From contig NZ_CP139421.1 of the NCBI RefSeq assembly GCF_034119865.1, forward strand, positions 5,738,501 through 5,802,500: DNA of 64,000 bases, in the 5' to 3' direction. The stretch is from Algoriphagus sp. NG3 (GTDB lineage: Bacteria > Bacteroidota > Bacteroidia > Cytophagales > Cyclobacteriaceae). This document shows positions 18,405 to 27,636 of the stretch, piece after piece (position 1 is the first letter of the stretch; each line of letters opens with the position of its first letter). The notes under the pieces were generated by a model. The model searched no databases and was not told the DNA's origin. It saw only the letters and a list, made by a program, of their open reading frames with translations. The position numbers and the translations under genes were made by a program.

Positions 18405-19843
18405 ATTTTAAATCACACCTTGACGAATTTGATGTATTCGCCAAAGTAGCCAATGCCGCATCCAGCATAGGAGTAGAAGCCTATGTAGTGGGTGGATATG
18501 TAAGAGATTTGATTCTCGGCAGGAAAAAGCGAGGCGCCAAAGATATTGACTTTACCTGTGTGGGGAGCGGAATTGAATTGGCGACAGAGGTAGCCAAGCA
18601 ATTTGATGTTCATGTGCCGCTTTCCGTGTTCAAAAACTTTGGGACGGCAATGTTGAAACTTGAGGATTGGGAATTGGAGTTTGTGGGTGCTAGGAAAGAG
18701 TCTTACCGGACTGATTCCCGAAATCCTATAGTCGAGACTGGCACACTCCAAGAAGACCTAGAGCGAAGGGATTTTACCATCAATGCGATGGCTATTTCCT
18801 TAAATCCCTATAATTATGGGGACTTGCTTGATCCGTTTGACGGACTTGCTGACATCAAAAGGAAATTAATTCGTACCCCATTGGATCCGGACGTCACTTT
18901 TTCTGATGATCCACTTCGTATGCTGAGGGCGGTGAGGTTTGCGGCCCAACTGGATTTCGACATAGATGGGGATACTTTCCATGCGATCAGTGAAAATGCC
19001 CATCGGCTGAAGATAATTTCGGGAGAACGTATCATAGTCGAGTTGAATAAGATTATTCAGGTGAAAAGACCTTCCTATGGATTTAAATTACTGTTTGCAG
19101 GTAAATTGCTTCATGAGTTTTTCCCTGAGATGGTGGATTTGCAGGGAGTGGATTCCGTAGATGATAAGTCCCACAAGGATAATTTCTACCATACCCTACA
19201 AGTGCTGGATAATGTATGCCAAGTCAGTGATGATCTATGGCTGCGATGGGCTGCTATCTTACACGATATAGCCAAGCCTGCTACTAAACGATTCAACAAA
19301 AAAGTGGGCTGGACATTTCATGGGCATGAAGATAAAGGTGCTAGAATGACTCCGGGGATTTTCCGTAGGCTAAAACTTCCCATGGACGAGCGCATGAAAT
19401 ATGTGCAGAAGCTAGTTAAATTACATCTACGACCTATTGCATTGGTCAAAGATGAGGTGACCGATTCTGCGATGAGAAGGTTGCTTTTTGAAGCGGGTGA
19501 CGATATAGATGATCTGATGAAGTTGTGCAGAGCTGACGTCACCTCTAAGAACAACAAGAGAGTAAAACGATATCTGGAAAATTTCGATAAGGTAGCCCAG
19601 AAGCTTATCGAAGTGGAGGAAAAAGATCAGGTAAGGAACTTCCAGCCTCCGATTTCAGGAGAGGAAATCATGAGAATCTTTGATTTGAAACCTTCAAAAA
19701 TCGTTGGGGATATCAAAGAAGAAATTAAAGAAGCTATATTGGAGGGGAAAATTCACAATAACCCTGTTCAGGCCCGTGAATTGATGCTGGAGATTGCCAA
19801 ATCTAAAGGGTTGTCCCCCGCATCAGATCTCCCAAATTCATAA
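18401..19843 (+). CDS. cca: CCA tRNA nucleotidyltransferase
   Basis: Adds or repairs the CCA end of tRNAs. The class II nucleotidyltransferase head is clear: 'VVGGYVRDLILGRKKRG' (GGxVRD) and 'KDIDFTC' with the metal-binding DxD, then 'RRDFTINAMAISL' and the RNA-binding region 'DDPLRMLRAVRFAAQLDF'. An HD domain follows with 'LRWAAILHDIAKP' and 'FHGHEDKGA', as in the HD-containing bacterial subgroup. Length 480 aa is normal. Start overlaps the preceding gene by four bases. The tRNA-Arg in this window has an encoded CCA, so the enzyme may act mainly in repair or on other tRNAs. Confidence 0.95.
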   Translation: MNFKSHLDEFDVFAKVANAASSIGVEAYVVGGYVRDLILGRKKRGAKDIDFTCVGSGIELATEVAKQFDVHVPLSVFKNFGTAMLKLEDWELEFVGARKESYRTDSRNPIVETGTLQEDLERRDFTINAMAISLNPYNYGDLLDPFDGLADIKRKLIRTPLDPDVTFSDDPLRMLRAVRFAAQLDFDIDGDTFHAISENAHRLKIISGERIIVELNKIIQVKRPSYGFKLLFAGKLLHEFFPEMVDLQGVDSVDDKSHKDNFYHTLQVLDNVCQVSDDLWLRWAAILHDIAKPATKRFNKKVGWTFHGHEDKGARMTPGIFRRLKLPMDERMKYVQKLVKLHLRPIALVKDEVTDSAMRRLLFEAGDDIDDLMKLCRADVTSKNNKRVKRYLENFDKVAQKLIEVEEKDQVRNFQPPISGEEIMRIFDLKPSKIVGDIKEEIKEAILEGKIHNNPVQARELMLEIAKSKGLSPASDLPNS

Positions 19844-19864
19844 CTAAATCAAAAAACAATTCAA

Positions 19865-20569
19865 ATGAAGCACGTAGTATTCATGCTGCTTTTGGCCATT
19901 TGTGCCAGCACTACTATCGCCCAGACTGCAGACTCTGTGTCCAGGATGGACCCTAAAATGAAAAAAAATTTAAATGCAGCTGATCAGGCTGCTTATCAAT
20001 TGGCATTGAGGTACAATGATGTAGCCGCAGCCAAGAATTCCCTTTATCAATTGATCGTCAGAAATCCTGATGACCTCCGCTATGTGGAAATGCTAGGATC
20101 TCTTTATTATGAAGCAGGACAGTCCATGTCTGCAGCCCTTGTTTCAATGGATGTGCTGAAAGTCAATGATAAAAGTATTGCCTCTCTAGAGATAGCGGCA
20201 TATTCCTTGGAGCAGGTGGGTGCTTTGGAGCGTTCCCTGCCTTATTTCGAAAGTTTATATTTGCTGAGTGGAGACAATTTTAGTCTATACAAATCTGGGT
20301 ATATTCAGTATAGTTTGAAGAAATATTCTGAAGCGCTGAATTCTATGGACATGCTTCTGAAAAACACTAAGGATGATGATAAGGTAGGGTTCCCAAAATC
20401 ACAGACCGAGACACAGGAAATCAGCATGAAAGCAGCTGCATTAAATCTGAAAGGCATGATTTACCTGGACCAGGATTCGAAAACTGAGGCAAAGAAGGCA
20501 TTTGAAGAGGCCGTTGCCTTGGAGCCAACTTTTGATCTGGCGAAAGAAAATCTGGCAAAAGTGAATTGA
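19865..20569 (+). CDS. Secreted TPR-repeat protein
   Basis: A signal peptide ('VVFMLLLAICASTTIAQ') is followed by helical repeats that read as tetratricopeptide units, e.g. 'RYVEMLGSLYYEAGQSMSA', 'FSLYKSGYIQYSLKKYSEA' and the good C-terminal unit 'NLKGMIYLDQDSKTEAKKAF'. About five repeats fit in 215 mature residues. TPR proteins bind other proteins; the partner here is unknown. It lies 21 bp after cca and ends at a terminator, so it may be the last gene of that operon. Confidence 0.8.
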   Translation: MKHVVFMLLLAICASTTIAQTADSVSRMDPKMKKNLNAADQAAYQLALRYNDVAAAKNSLYQLIVRNPDDLRYVEMLGSLYYEAGQSMSAALVSMDVLKVNDKSIASLEIAAYSLEQVGALERSLPYFESLYLLSGDNFSLYKSGYIQYSLKKYSEALNSMDMLLKNTKDDDKVGFPKSQTETQEISMKAAALNLKGMIYLDQDSKTEAKKAFEEAVALEPTFDLAKENLAKVN

Positions 20570-20590
20570 TCTATTAAAGGATCTCTAATG

Positions 20591-20618
20591 AAACCGGCTG
20601 AATGGCCGGTTTTTTTTA
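20591..20618 (+). terminator. Intrinsic terminator after the TPR gene
   Basis: AAACCGGC and GCCGGTTT pair around a 6-nt loop and run into a T-tract of eight, 21 bp after the stop. Confidence 0.85.
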
Positions 20619-20708
20619 GGGCAAAAATGGAGAGATAAGCAGGGGTTGCCGAAAAGGTCTCAGGTATGCCGTGTCTCTTCCCATATAGGCTCACTTAGAA
20701 CATAAACC

Positions 20709-20744
20709 AAAGAAAGACAAAAAGTAACCTCCCTGTCTTTCTTT
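20709..20744 (-). terminator. Possible terminator of trxA
   Basis: Ten-base perfect arms AAAGAAAGAC/GTCTTTCTTT with a 16-nt loop lie 20 bp past the trxA stop. The following sequence on the minus strand is only weakly T-rich. Confidence 0.45.
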
Positions 20745-20764
20745 GCTGATAAATCGGCGAACAA

Positions 20765-21085
20765 TTAAAGTTGTGCGTCCAATTTTTGTGATAATACCGA
20801 TTTTGGAACTGCTCCAACTTGCTTATCTACAATTTCACCGCCTTTGAAGAAAAGAAGTGTTGGGATAGATCTGATTCCGAAGGCTTGAGCAACCGCAGGA
20901 TTCGCATCTACATCCACTTTGCCTACAACAGCTTTTCCATCATAATCTCCAGCTAGTTCTTCAACTACTGGGCCGATCATTTTACAAGGCCCGCACCATT
21001 CAGCCCAGAAGTCCACTAGGATTGGCTGTTCGGATTTGATGATTTCTTCAAAGTTTGCGTCAGTAATTTCGATTGCTTTTGACAT
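20765..21085 (-). CDS. trxA: Thioredoxin
   Basis: A classic 106-residue cytosolic thioredoxin that keeps protein disulfides reduced. It carries 'LVDFWAEWCGPCKMIGPV' with the WCGPC redox site, the buried aspartate, the cis-proline motif 'RSIPTLLFF' and the terminal 'GAVPKSVLSQKL'. The ATG at 21085 gives the normal N-terminus. A TATATTTG octamer on the minus strand at 21123-21116 may be its -7 element. It precedes no other gene on its strand before the terminator, so it is monocistronic. Confidence 0.97.
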   Translation of the reverse strand: MSKAIEITDANFEEIIKSEQPILVDFWAEWCGPCKMIGPVVEELAGDYDGKAVVGKVDVDANPAVAQAFGIRSIPTLLFFKGGEIVDKQVGAVPKSVLSQKLDAQL

Positions 21086-21240
21086 TTTATATTAGGTTAA
21101 TGATTTCTAAGATTTCAAATATATGAGCTAAAGCCTATACCAGATTAATAAGTTCCGTGGGATTTGATTTTTTTGGCTATAGACCATTGAGAAAAGCTAT
21201 GGATCAAGGAATTAGATGTTGGGTGGTCACTGCTAAAGGT

Positions 21241-24200
21241 TTAAACTACCCGGTAAACCACCTCTGGGATTTCTTTCAGTTCCTTGATCATTTCAGCACT
21301 GGGATCAATTGCGAATCTTTTGGAGAAGAGCTCCAGAGCAATATTCTCTTTGCGATCCACCACATCGAAATAGAGCTTGGCATCACCTTTATATTTCTCC
21401 GTGATTTTTTCAAGCTTTTCCATCAAGTCAAGCGAAAGATCATCCAAATCTATATTTACCCTTAGCCCTTTGACCATCTTTCCCCTGATCTCATCTAGTA
21501 GGGTGATGTTGTTGATTTTAAATTCAAGTTCGTTTTCTGCCCATCGCTTGCCGGCCACTGTTCCGCTGATGAACAGGAACCAGCCAGGCATAAAGTATTC
21601 TTTAAACTTCACATAATCGTCTCCAAAAAGAAAGAAGGTGAATGCCCCCTGATAATCTTCTAGGGTAAGGGTACCGAATGGCTTACCGTTTTTTGTTGTC
21701 CTGTGGGCAAAAGTTGAAACTGATCCGGCAAGTTTTATGTCTGTCCGATTTCTCAGGCCTTCCAGGTCGTTCAGATCGGGCAAAGAAGCATTCGTGAAGG
21801 ACTCGATCTCTAACTTAAACTGATCAAGCGGATGCCCTGAGATGTATAGGCCTACTACTTCTTTCTCTATGTTTAGTTGCTGCAATTGGGTGAAGGGCTC
21901 CATCGGAGCAATGGTAGGAAGTGGTATTTCCATACTTCCGGCTCCCCCGCCGAATAAGCTCACTTGATTACTGTCCTCTTCCTGCTGCACCTTTTGGGCA
22001 TATTTAGTAGCCTTCTCGATCAGGTTCAGGTCTCCGTCAGCAGCTTCCAGATATTGCCTTCTGTGGTGCTGTGGAAAACAGTCAAAGCCTCCAGCCATAG
22101 CTAGGGCCTCCATGGTCTTCTTATTGAGAGCTTTAGAGCTTACCCGCTTCGCAAAGTCGAAAATGTTTTTATATGGGCCGTTTTTCTCGCGCTCATCAAT
22201 AATTGCGTCCACTGCCGCAGATCCGGCACCTTTTATAGCTGCCATCCCAAAGCGTATTTCCCCTGCAGCGTTTACTGTAAAGCCGTTTTTCGATTCATTT
22301 ACATCCGGACCCAATACAGGGATTCCTGAACGCTTACACTCTTCCATGAAGAAGGTCACCTGGGTGATGTCGTTCATGTTGTTGCTCAATACTGAAGCAA
22401 GGTATTCTGCAGGATAGTGAGCCTTGAGATAGGCGGTTTGGTATGCTATCCAGGCATAGCAAGTGGAATGGGATTTGTTAAAGGCATAGGAGGCAAAAGC
22501 TTCCCAATCAGTCCAGATTTTCGAGAGTTTTTTGGCGTCATGGCCTTTGGCAGAGGCCTGTTCCACAAACTTAGGCTTCATTTTATCCAGCACATCCTTC
22601 TGCTTTTTACCCATTGCTTTACGCAAAACATCAGCTTCACCTTTGGTGAACCCTGCAAGTTTCTGGGACAAAAGCATCACTTGCTCTTGATAGACAGTAA
22701 TCCCGTAGGTTTCCTCCAAGTATTCCTTCATGTCCTCTAAATCGTACTCGATTGGTTCGATGCCGTGCTTTCTTTTAATGAAGGAAGGGATATAGGCCAA
22801 AGGTCCTGGTCTGTACAATGCGTTCATGGCAATCAAATCCGCAAAAACAGTGGGTTTCAGCTCCCTCATGTATTTCTGCATGCCGGCGGATTCATATTGG
22901 AAGATGCCAACCGTTTCTCCCCGCTGGAAAAGCTCATAGGTTTTGACATCATCGATAGGGAAGTGGTCTGCATCCAGCTCAATGCCATGTCTCTCCTTTA
23001 CAATGCGTATTGCGGTTTTGATAAGCGTAAGGGTTTTTAGCCCCAAAAAATCCATCTTCAGCAAACCGGCTGATTCTACCACCGAGTTGTCAAACTGTGT
23101 GCAGACCATGTCTGAATCCTTGGCTAAGGCTACAGGGACAAAGTTGGTAATGTCAGACGGCGTGATGATCACACCACAGGCATGGATACCTAGATTTCGT
23201 ACCGAACCTTCCAGCATTGTAGCCTGGTTGATAGTTTTGGCTGATTCATCCTGACCTTTGGAAATGCGGATCAATTCATCGGCTTTTGCTATCATTTCAC
23301 CTTGGCCCTTGAGTTTGTCTGATAGTGCGGCTCTGTTGCCGGCCAAGCCAAAAAGAGCCTTCAGTTTGATGTCAGGCACCAAATTGGCCAATCTCCCGGC
23401 CTCTGCCAGCGGGAGGTTCAGCACTCGGGCAGTATCACGGATGGCAGATTTTGCAGCCATGGTGCCATAAGTGATGATTTGGGCTACCTGATTGGAGCCA
23501 TATTTCTTGATTACATAATCAATAACCCGCTGTCTGCCTTCATCGTCAAAGTCAATATCAATATCGGGAAGGGATACCCTATCAGGGTTCAGGAATCTCT
23601 CAAAAAGGAGTTTGTACTCGATGGGATCGATATTGGTGATTCCCGTGCAATAGGCTACAGCTGATCCGGCAGCAGATCCACGACCTGGACCGACGGAAAC
23701 TCCCATTTTTCTTGCTTCCACAATGAAATCCTGTACAATCAAAAAATAGCCGGGATATCCTGTGTTCTCAATGGTAGCCAATTCAAAATCCAGTCGCTCC
23801 TCGATTTCTGGGGTAATTTCTTCATACCGTCTTTTTGCCCCTTCGTACGTTAAGTGTCTAAGGAATGCATTTTCGCCCCGCTTGCCACCATCCACTTCAT
23901 CTTCTTTATGCTTGAATTCTTCGGGGATCTCAAATGCCGGCAGGAGTACTTCCCTGGCAAGTTTATAAGCTTCTGTTTTATCGGTGATTTCTTGGGTACA
24001 CTCGATCGCCTCAGGCAGATCGGCAAAAAGCTTTTTCATCTCATCCGGAGACTTGATGTAGAATTCATCATTTGGAAAACCATACCGGAATTCCCGCCCA
24101 CGTTTGCCTATGTATTTTTTAGGCTTGTCATAGAGTTCCCCATCTTTTACGCAAAGCAACACATCATGGGCCTTCGCATCTGATTTCTCAGCATAATAGG

Positions 24201-25527
24201 CATTGTTTGCAGCGAAGTATTTTACCCCGTACTTTTTTGCAAACTCTAGAAGCACTTCATTTACCTTTTCCTCCTCAGGCACCCCGTGGCGATTGAGCTC
24301 TACATAAAAATCCTCTCCAAACTGCTCTTTCCACCAGACAAAAGCTTCCTCAGCCTGAGTTTCCCCCACATTCAAAATCAAAAAGGGAATCTCTCCCCAA
24401 AGCCCACCTGTAGTAGCGATCAGGTCGCCCTTGTATTGGACTAGAAGTTCTTTGTCGATCCTTGGGACATAATAAAAGCCCTCGATATTGGCATAGGACG
24501 CCAGTTTGGCCAGATTATGATAACCCGCTTTATTTTTGGCGATAAGTACTGTCTGGTAGCCGTCATCTTTGCTGCTTTTGTTTTTTCGGTCTCTACACAG
24601 GTTGAATTCACATCCCAAAATCGGCTTGATGTCTTTTCCCATCGCTTCTTTTACGAAGTGGAATGCCCCCATCATATTGCCATGGTCAGTCATTGCTATT
24701 GCTGGCATACCCAGTTCTTTGGCACGTGCCACCATAGCAGGGATCTCACAGGTAGCCTGAAGTACAGAATACTGACTATGCACATGCAGATGGGTGAATG
24801 GGATATCTGTAAGATCTGAGATATCAGCTTTCCCGGCCTGTTTTAATACATCCTTTGCGGCAGCTTTTTGTACATCTTTTGCTTGCGCAAAATTGGCTTC
24901 CTCCAGTGTGGGCGCTTCATAATCTACTTCGGAGATTGTAATCCCTTCCTCAGGAGCCTGTACTCCTTGGGAGATCAGTCCAAAGAAACAGCGGGCTGTG
25001 GCATCCACATCATAAGCAGCATCGTGCGCATCGCCAAAATCTTTGCCAAAGAGTTTTTGATGTAATTCAGTGAGGGTAGGCCATTTGTATTTACCGCCTC
25101 TTCCTCCAGGTAGTGCGCAGAAGTCTGTGGAAATGTCTTTGGTATCCAGCTGCTGCCCCGTAAGCGGCATTGTGGCTTCTGCCCTATAGTATTCTGAACC
25201 GACTACATTGACATCAAACTCTACATTGTGCCCTACCAGATACTTGGCCTGCTTCACGTCTCCTTCGAAGATCCCTAGAATCTGCTTCAGGTCATGGCCT
25301 TCTGCCAGAGCGCGTTTGGTGGAGATTCCATGAACTTTTTCCGCATTATATGGAATCGTAAATCCTTCAGGACGGATAATGTAGTTATGATTCGAGATCA
25401 GATTACCCTTTGCGTCATGCAGCTGCCAGGCGAGCTGGACCAGCCTTGGCCAGTTGTCCACATCGGACATGGGTGCATTATAATCGCGGGGAAGACCGGT
25501 GGTTTCGGTATCAAAAATTAAATACAT
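21241..25527 (-). CDS. dnaE: DNA polymerase III alpha subunit with fused N-terminal 3'-5' exonuclease
   Basis: This replicative polymerase has 1428 residues, longer than ordinary DnaE because a DnaQ-type exonuclease is fused in front. Residues 1-185 hold ExoI 'FDTETTG' (D6, E8), ExoII 'GHNVEFDVNV' (D105) and ExoIII 'DAHDAAYDVD' (H168, D173). A linker leads to the PHP domain from about 244 ('FTHLHVHSQYS'). The polymerase core follows with 'LPDIDIDFDDEGR' and later the beta-clamp/OB region ('IKLAGSVSTFAHRTTKNGKP'). In the PHP domain several usual metal ligands are changed (Q257, G375, N442, Y444) while H248, H250 and H282 remain. So proofreading is probably done by the fused domain. Confidence 0.95.
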   Translation of the reverse strand: MYLIFDTETTGLPRDYNAPMSDVDNWPRLVQLAWQLHDAKGNLISNHNYIIRPEGFTIPYNAEKVHGISTKRALAEGHDLKQILGIFEGDVKQAKYLVGHNVEFDVNVVGSEYYRAEATMPLTGQQLDTKDISTDFCALPGGRGGKYKWPTLTELHQKLFGKDFGDAHDAAYDVDATARCFFGLISQGVQAPEEGITISEVDYEAPTLEEANFAQAKDVQKAAAKDVLKQAGKADISDLTDIPFTHLHVHSQYSVLQATCEIPAMVARAKELGMPAIAMTDHGNMMGAFHFVKEAMGKDIKPILGCEFNLCRDRKNKSSKDDGYQTVLIAKNKAGYHNLAKLASYANIEGFYYVPRIDKELLVQYKGDLIATTGGLWGEIPFLILNVGETQAEEAFVWWKEQFGEDFYVELNRHGVPEEEKVNEVLLEFAKKYGVKYFAANNAYYAEKSDAKAHDVLLCVKDGELYDKPKKYIGKRGREFRYGFPNDEFYIKSPDEMKKLFADLPEAIECTQEITDKTEAYKLAREVLLPAFEIPEEFKHKEDEVDGGKRGENAFLRHLTYEGAKRRYEEITPEIEERLDFELATIENTGYPGYFLIVQDFIVEARKMGVSVGPGRGSAAGSAVAYCTGITNIDPIEYKLLFERFLNPDRVSLPDIDIDFDDEGRQRVIDYVIKKYGSNQVAQIITYGTMAAKSAIRDTARVLNLPLAEAGRLANLVPDIKLKALFGLAGNRAALSDKLKGQGEMIAKADELIRISKGQDESAKTINQATMLEGSVRNLGIHACGVIITPSDITNFVPVALAKDSDMVCTQFDNSVVESAGLLKMDFLGLKTLTLIKTAIRIVKERHGIELDADHFPIDDVKTYELFQRGETVGIFQYESAGMQKYMRELKPTVFADLIAMNALYRPGPLAYIPSFIKRKHGIEPIEYDLEDMKEYLEETYGITVYQEQVMLLSQKLAGFTKGEADVLRKAMGKKQKDVLDKMKPKFVEQASAKGHDAKKLSKIWTDWEAFASYAFNKSHSTCYAWIAYQTAYLKAHYPAEYLASVLSNNMNDITQVTFFMEECKRSGIPVLGPDVNESKNGFTVNAAGEIRFGMAAIKGAGSAAVDAIIDEREKNGPYKNIFDFAKRVSSKALNKKTMEALAMAGGFDCFPQHHRRQYLEAADGDLNLIEKATKYAQKVQQEEDSNQVSLFGGGAGSMEIPLPTIAPMEPFTQLQQLNIEKEVVGLYISGHPLDQFKLEIESFTNASLPDLNDLEGLRNRTDIKLAGSVSTFAHRTTKNGKPFGTLTLEDYQGAFTFFLFGDDYVKFKEYFMPGWFLFISGTVAGKRWAENELEFKINNITLLDEIRGKMVKGLRVNIDLDDLSLDLMEKLEKITEKYKGDAKLYFDVVDRKENIALELFSKRFAIDPSAEMIKELKEIPEVVYRVV

Positions 25528-25705
25528 ACAGCTTGGGGAATTGAGACTTCAAATTAGGGCTAATCTCTGGAAGGAGGCAAGCGGAGTGGGGGTAATTGTC
25601 GGATTTAATGCCAAATAAATAAGTGAATCTTCAAATTTTGGTTAAGCCTCATATCAGAATACAACCAATAGGATTGATATTTTTGATCTTAAAGAAGCTA
25701 CTAGT

Positions 25706-26902
25706 TTAATACAAGAATCCAAGTAAATAAAGAGGGATTTGCTTTCCCCAACCAATTTCTAGCTCATCTGAAAACACCAGATGATTTTCATGATGTATTA
25801 TTTGAGTTGGGGTTTTATTCTTACCACCTATTTCTAAAAGAATTTCACCGTTTAGCAAAAAATCTCCTTTCGCAGGATGTGTGACTTCTGTGCCCGAATT
25901 TTGAAGTTGATCTAGTGCAAAAGTCTCCCTTATATTTCCGGAATTCCAACCTTTTTCGGATAAGGATTTGATAAGATTTGCATTTGAGAGGAGGATTTTT
26001 TCCGGCTTATTCATGAGACTGATTCCTTTAGTAGAAGATCTTAGATTTCGAATTAATCGTGCTACTTCCAGTACATGAAGCATTTCAAGTAGAATTGGTC
26101 GGGTTGTTTCTATTTGTGCTGCGAGCTTGGAGATATTTGGCGTAAAAGGGACTGACTCTGAAATGACGTAAAGAAGTTTCTTCAGCTTGTTTTGAGTATT
26201 TACGGATATGTCCTTAGCTTCTGGTAAGTCATAATCGATGATTATATTGATGATTTGTTGTAAGCGAAAACTATAATCATCAAGCCCTTCTTTAAAAAAA
26301 GGGTAGGATCCATAGGTTAGAAATTCTTGAAAAAATTTTAGAGGAGATTCAAGTGTTTGCTTTAATCCTCGGGCGATCTCCACATGATTTTTTGGAATAT
26401 GCTCGAATGTGTATATAGGGAATGTCCAGTTATAGTTTAAGTGAAGGAATTCACGGAATGATAGCGCACTAAGCTCATAGAACAAAACTCTTCTACTTAG
26501 ATCCACGCTCGATTTTTGTAACTCAAGGATTGATGATCCTGAAAAAGCAATTTGAAGATCCGGGTAAAAATCATAGAGATTTTTTATTTCCCTATGCCAA
26601 TCTGGGTATTTGTGAACTTCATCCAAAAAAAGTTTTCTTCCGCCAGCTTGATAGAAGGTTTCTCCGGTTTCTAGCAAGGTGTTATTTTTAAAATAAAGAT
26701 CATCAAGAGAAAAGTAAATCGCTTTTTCTCCATAATCTGAGCTTTTGAGATGTTGTAGCATCAAGGTAGACTTTCCGGTTCCACGAGCCCCTTTTATTCC
26801 AATTGCCCTAGCTTGCCAATTGATTTTTGTGGAAAGAGCTCTCTCGAAATCCAATTGAACTCCGGAAAGTAAATTTTGATATCTTCGTACGAGTTGCTTC
26901 AT
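25706..26902 (-). CDS. AAA-type ATPase with DUF4143-like C-terminus
   Basis: A 398-residue protein of the AAA_14/DUF4143 class. The Walker A motif 'GARGTGKSTLMLQHL' (about 37-51), Walker B 'KLFLDEVHKYPDW' and a sensor-like 'IAFSGSSILELQ' are present; the C-terminal half has the winged-helix and nuclease-like fold of DUF4143 ('LEMLHVLEVARLIRNLR', 'GDFLLNGEILLEIGGKNKTP'). Such ATPases are abundant and often duplicated in Bacteroidota; their role is not known, and links to defence or mobile DNA have been suggested. It stands alone. Its ATG is the end of a 53-bp perfect palindrome, implying special control. Confidence 0.85.
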   Translation of the reverse strand: MKQLVRRYQNLLSGVQLDFERALSTKINWQARAIGIKGARGTGKSTLMLQHLKSSDYGEKAIYFSLDDLYFKNNTLLETGETFYQAGGRKLFLDEVHKYPDWHREIKNLYDFYPDLQIAFSGSSILELQKSSVDLSRRVLFYELSALSFREFLHLNYNWTFPIYTFEHIPKNHVEIARGLKQTLESPLKFFQEFLTYGSYPFFKEGLDDYSFRLQQIINIIIDYDLPEAKDISVNTQNKLKKLLYVISESVPFTPNISKLAAQIETTRPILLEMLHVLEVARLIRNLRSSTKGISLMNKPEKILLSNANLIKSLSEKGWNSGNIRETFALDQLQNSGTEVTHPAKGDFLLNGEILLEIGGKNKTPTQIIHHENHLVFSDELEIGWGKQIPLYLLGFLY

Positions 26903-26954
26903 TGTACCTTCAAAGATACATAAAACTTGATTTTATGTATCTTTGAAGGTACAA
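26902..26954. repeat. 53-bp palindrome abutting the AAA ATPase start codon
   Basis: Two perfect 24-bp arms (26902-26925 and 26931-26954) flank a 5-bp centre, CTTGA. The first base of the left arm is the last base of the ATG complement. Each arm contains TATCTTTG in outward-opposite orientation (minus strand 26918-26911, plus strand 26938-26945), matching the -7 consensus TAnnTTTG. A related partial copy (TTTATGTACCTGAAG) follows at about 26965-26979. It could be an operator, a divergent promoter pair or an RNA hairpin at the start codon. Confidence 0.9.
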
Positions 26955-26991
26955 AATATAAAAATTTATGTACCTGAAGAGATGCAATCAC

Positions 26992-27636
26992 TCATCTTTT
27001 ATCCTCCCAAGGCATGTAAATCACCTTTTTCGTTTCAAAAAATTCTTCCTTAAAATAATCTTCCAGGTGGTACACAACATATGATTTGCCTAACTCCTCC
27101 ATCTCTTCATCGACTTCCCCGCCCTTCAGGTAGAGAATACCGTTGGGGTACTCGTTGATGTCTTCCTTACGGATTTTGTTTTTCACCCAAGGATAAAAAT
27201 TGGCCATGCGAGTCACTGCCCGGCTGATCACAAAGTCGTATTTGCGAATTAGCTGCTCAGCTCTGGCTTGCTGGGCTTCCACGTTGGAAAGCTTCAGTTG
27301 CTTTACCACATCTTTTACCACGGTAATCTTTTTCCCTATGGAATCTACCAAATGGAAATGGGTATCGGGAAACATGATCGCAAGAGGGATTCCTGGAAAT
27401 CCACCGCCAGTCCCAATGTCCAATACTTTCGTGCCCGGGACAAAGGGCATCACTTTCACAATGCCCAGAGAGTGAAGCACATGATGAACGTAGAATTGCT
27501 CCATGTCTTTACGGGAAATCACGTTGATCTTGGAATTCCAGTCTTCATAAAGCTCTTGAAGCTGGTCAAATTGAGATAACTGAACTTCAGTAAGATTAGG
27601 AAAATAGGACTGGATAAGCTGGGGGCCAAAGTTCAT
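26992..27636 (-). CDS. rsmG: 16S rRNA 7-methylguanosine(527) methyltransferase
   Basis: Methylates G527 in the 530 loop of 16S rRNA using S-adenosylmethionine. The cofactor site reads 'GTKVLDIGTGGGFPGIPLAI' (about 66-85), with 'HFHLVDSIGKKITVVK' after it, and 'FVISRAVTRMANFYPWVK' later, all typical of RsmG/GidB. Length of 214 aa is normal. The ATG at 27636 overlaps the upstream sigma-factor stop (TGATG), so it is translated in coupling with that gene; a TTG one codon earlier is possible. Confidence 0.95.
   Translation of the reverse strand: MNFGPQLIQSYFPNLTEVQLSQFDQLQELYEDWNSKINVISRKDMEQFYVHHVLHSLGIVKVMPFVPGTKVLDIGTGGGFPGIPLAIMFPDTHFHLVDSIGKKITVVKDVVKQLKLSNVEAQQARAEQLIRKYDFVISRAVTRMANFYPWVKNKIRKEDINEYPNGILYLKGGEVDEEMEELGKSYVVYHLEDYFKEEFFETKKVIYMPWEDKR

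Noticed and set aside
21157..21465. Plus-strand frame overlapping the end of dnaE
   Set aside because: It is a shadow of the dnaE C-terminus without a domain of its own.
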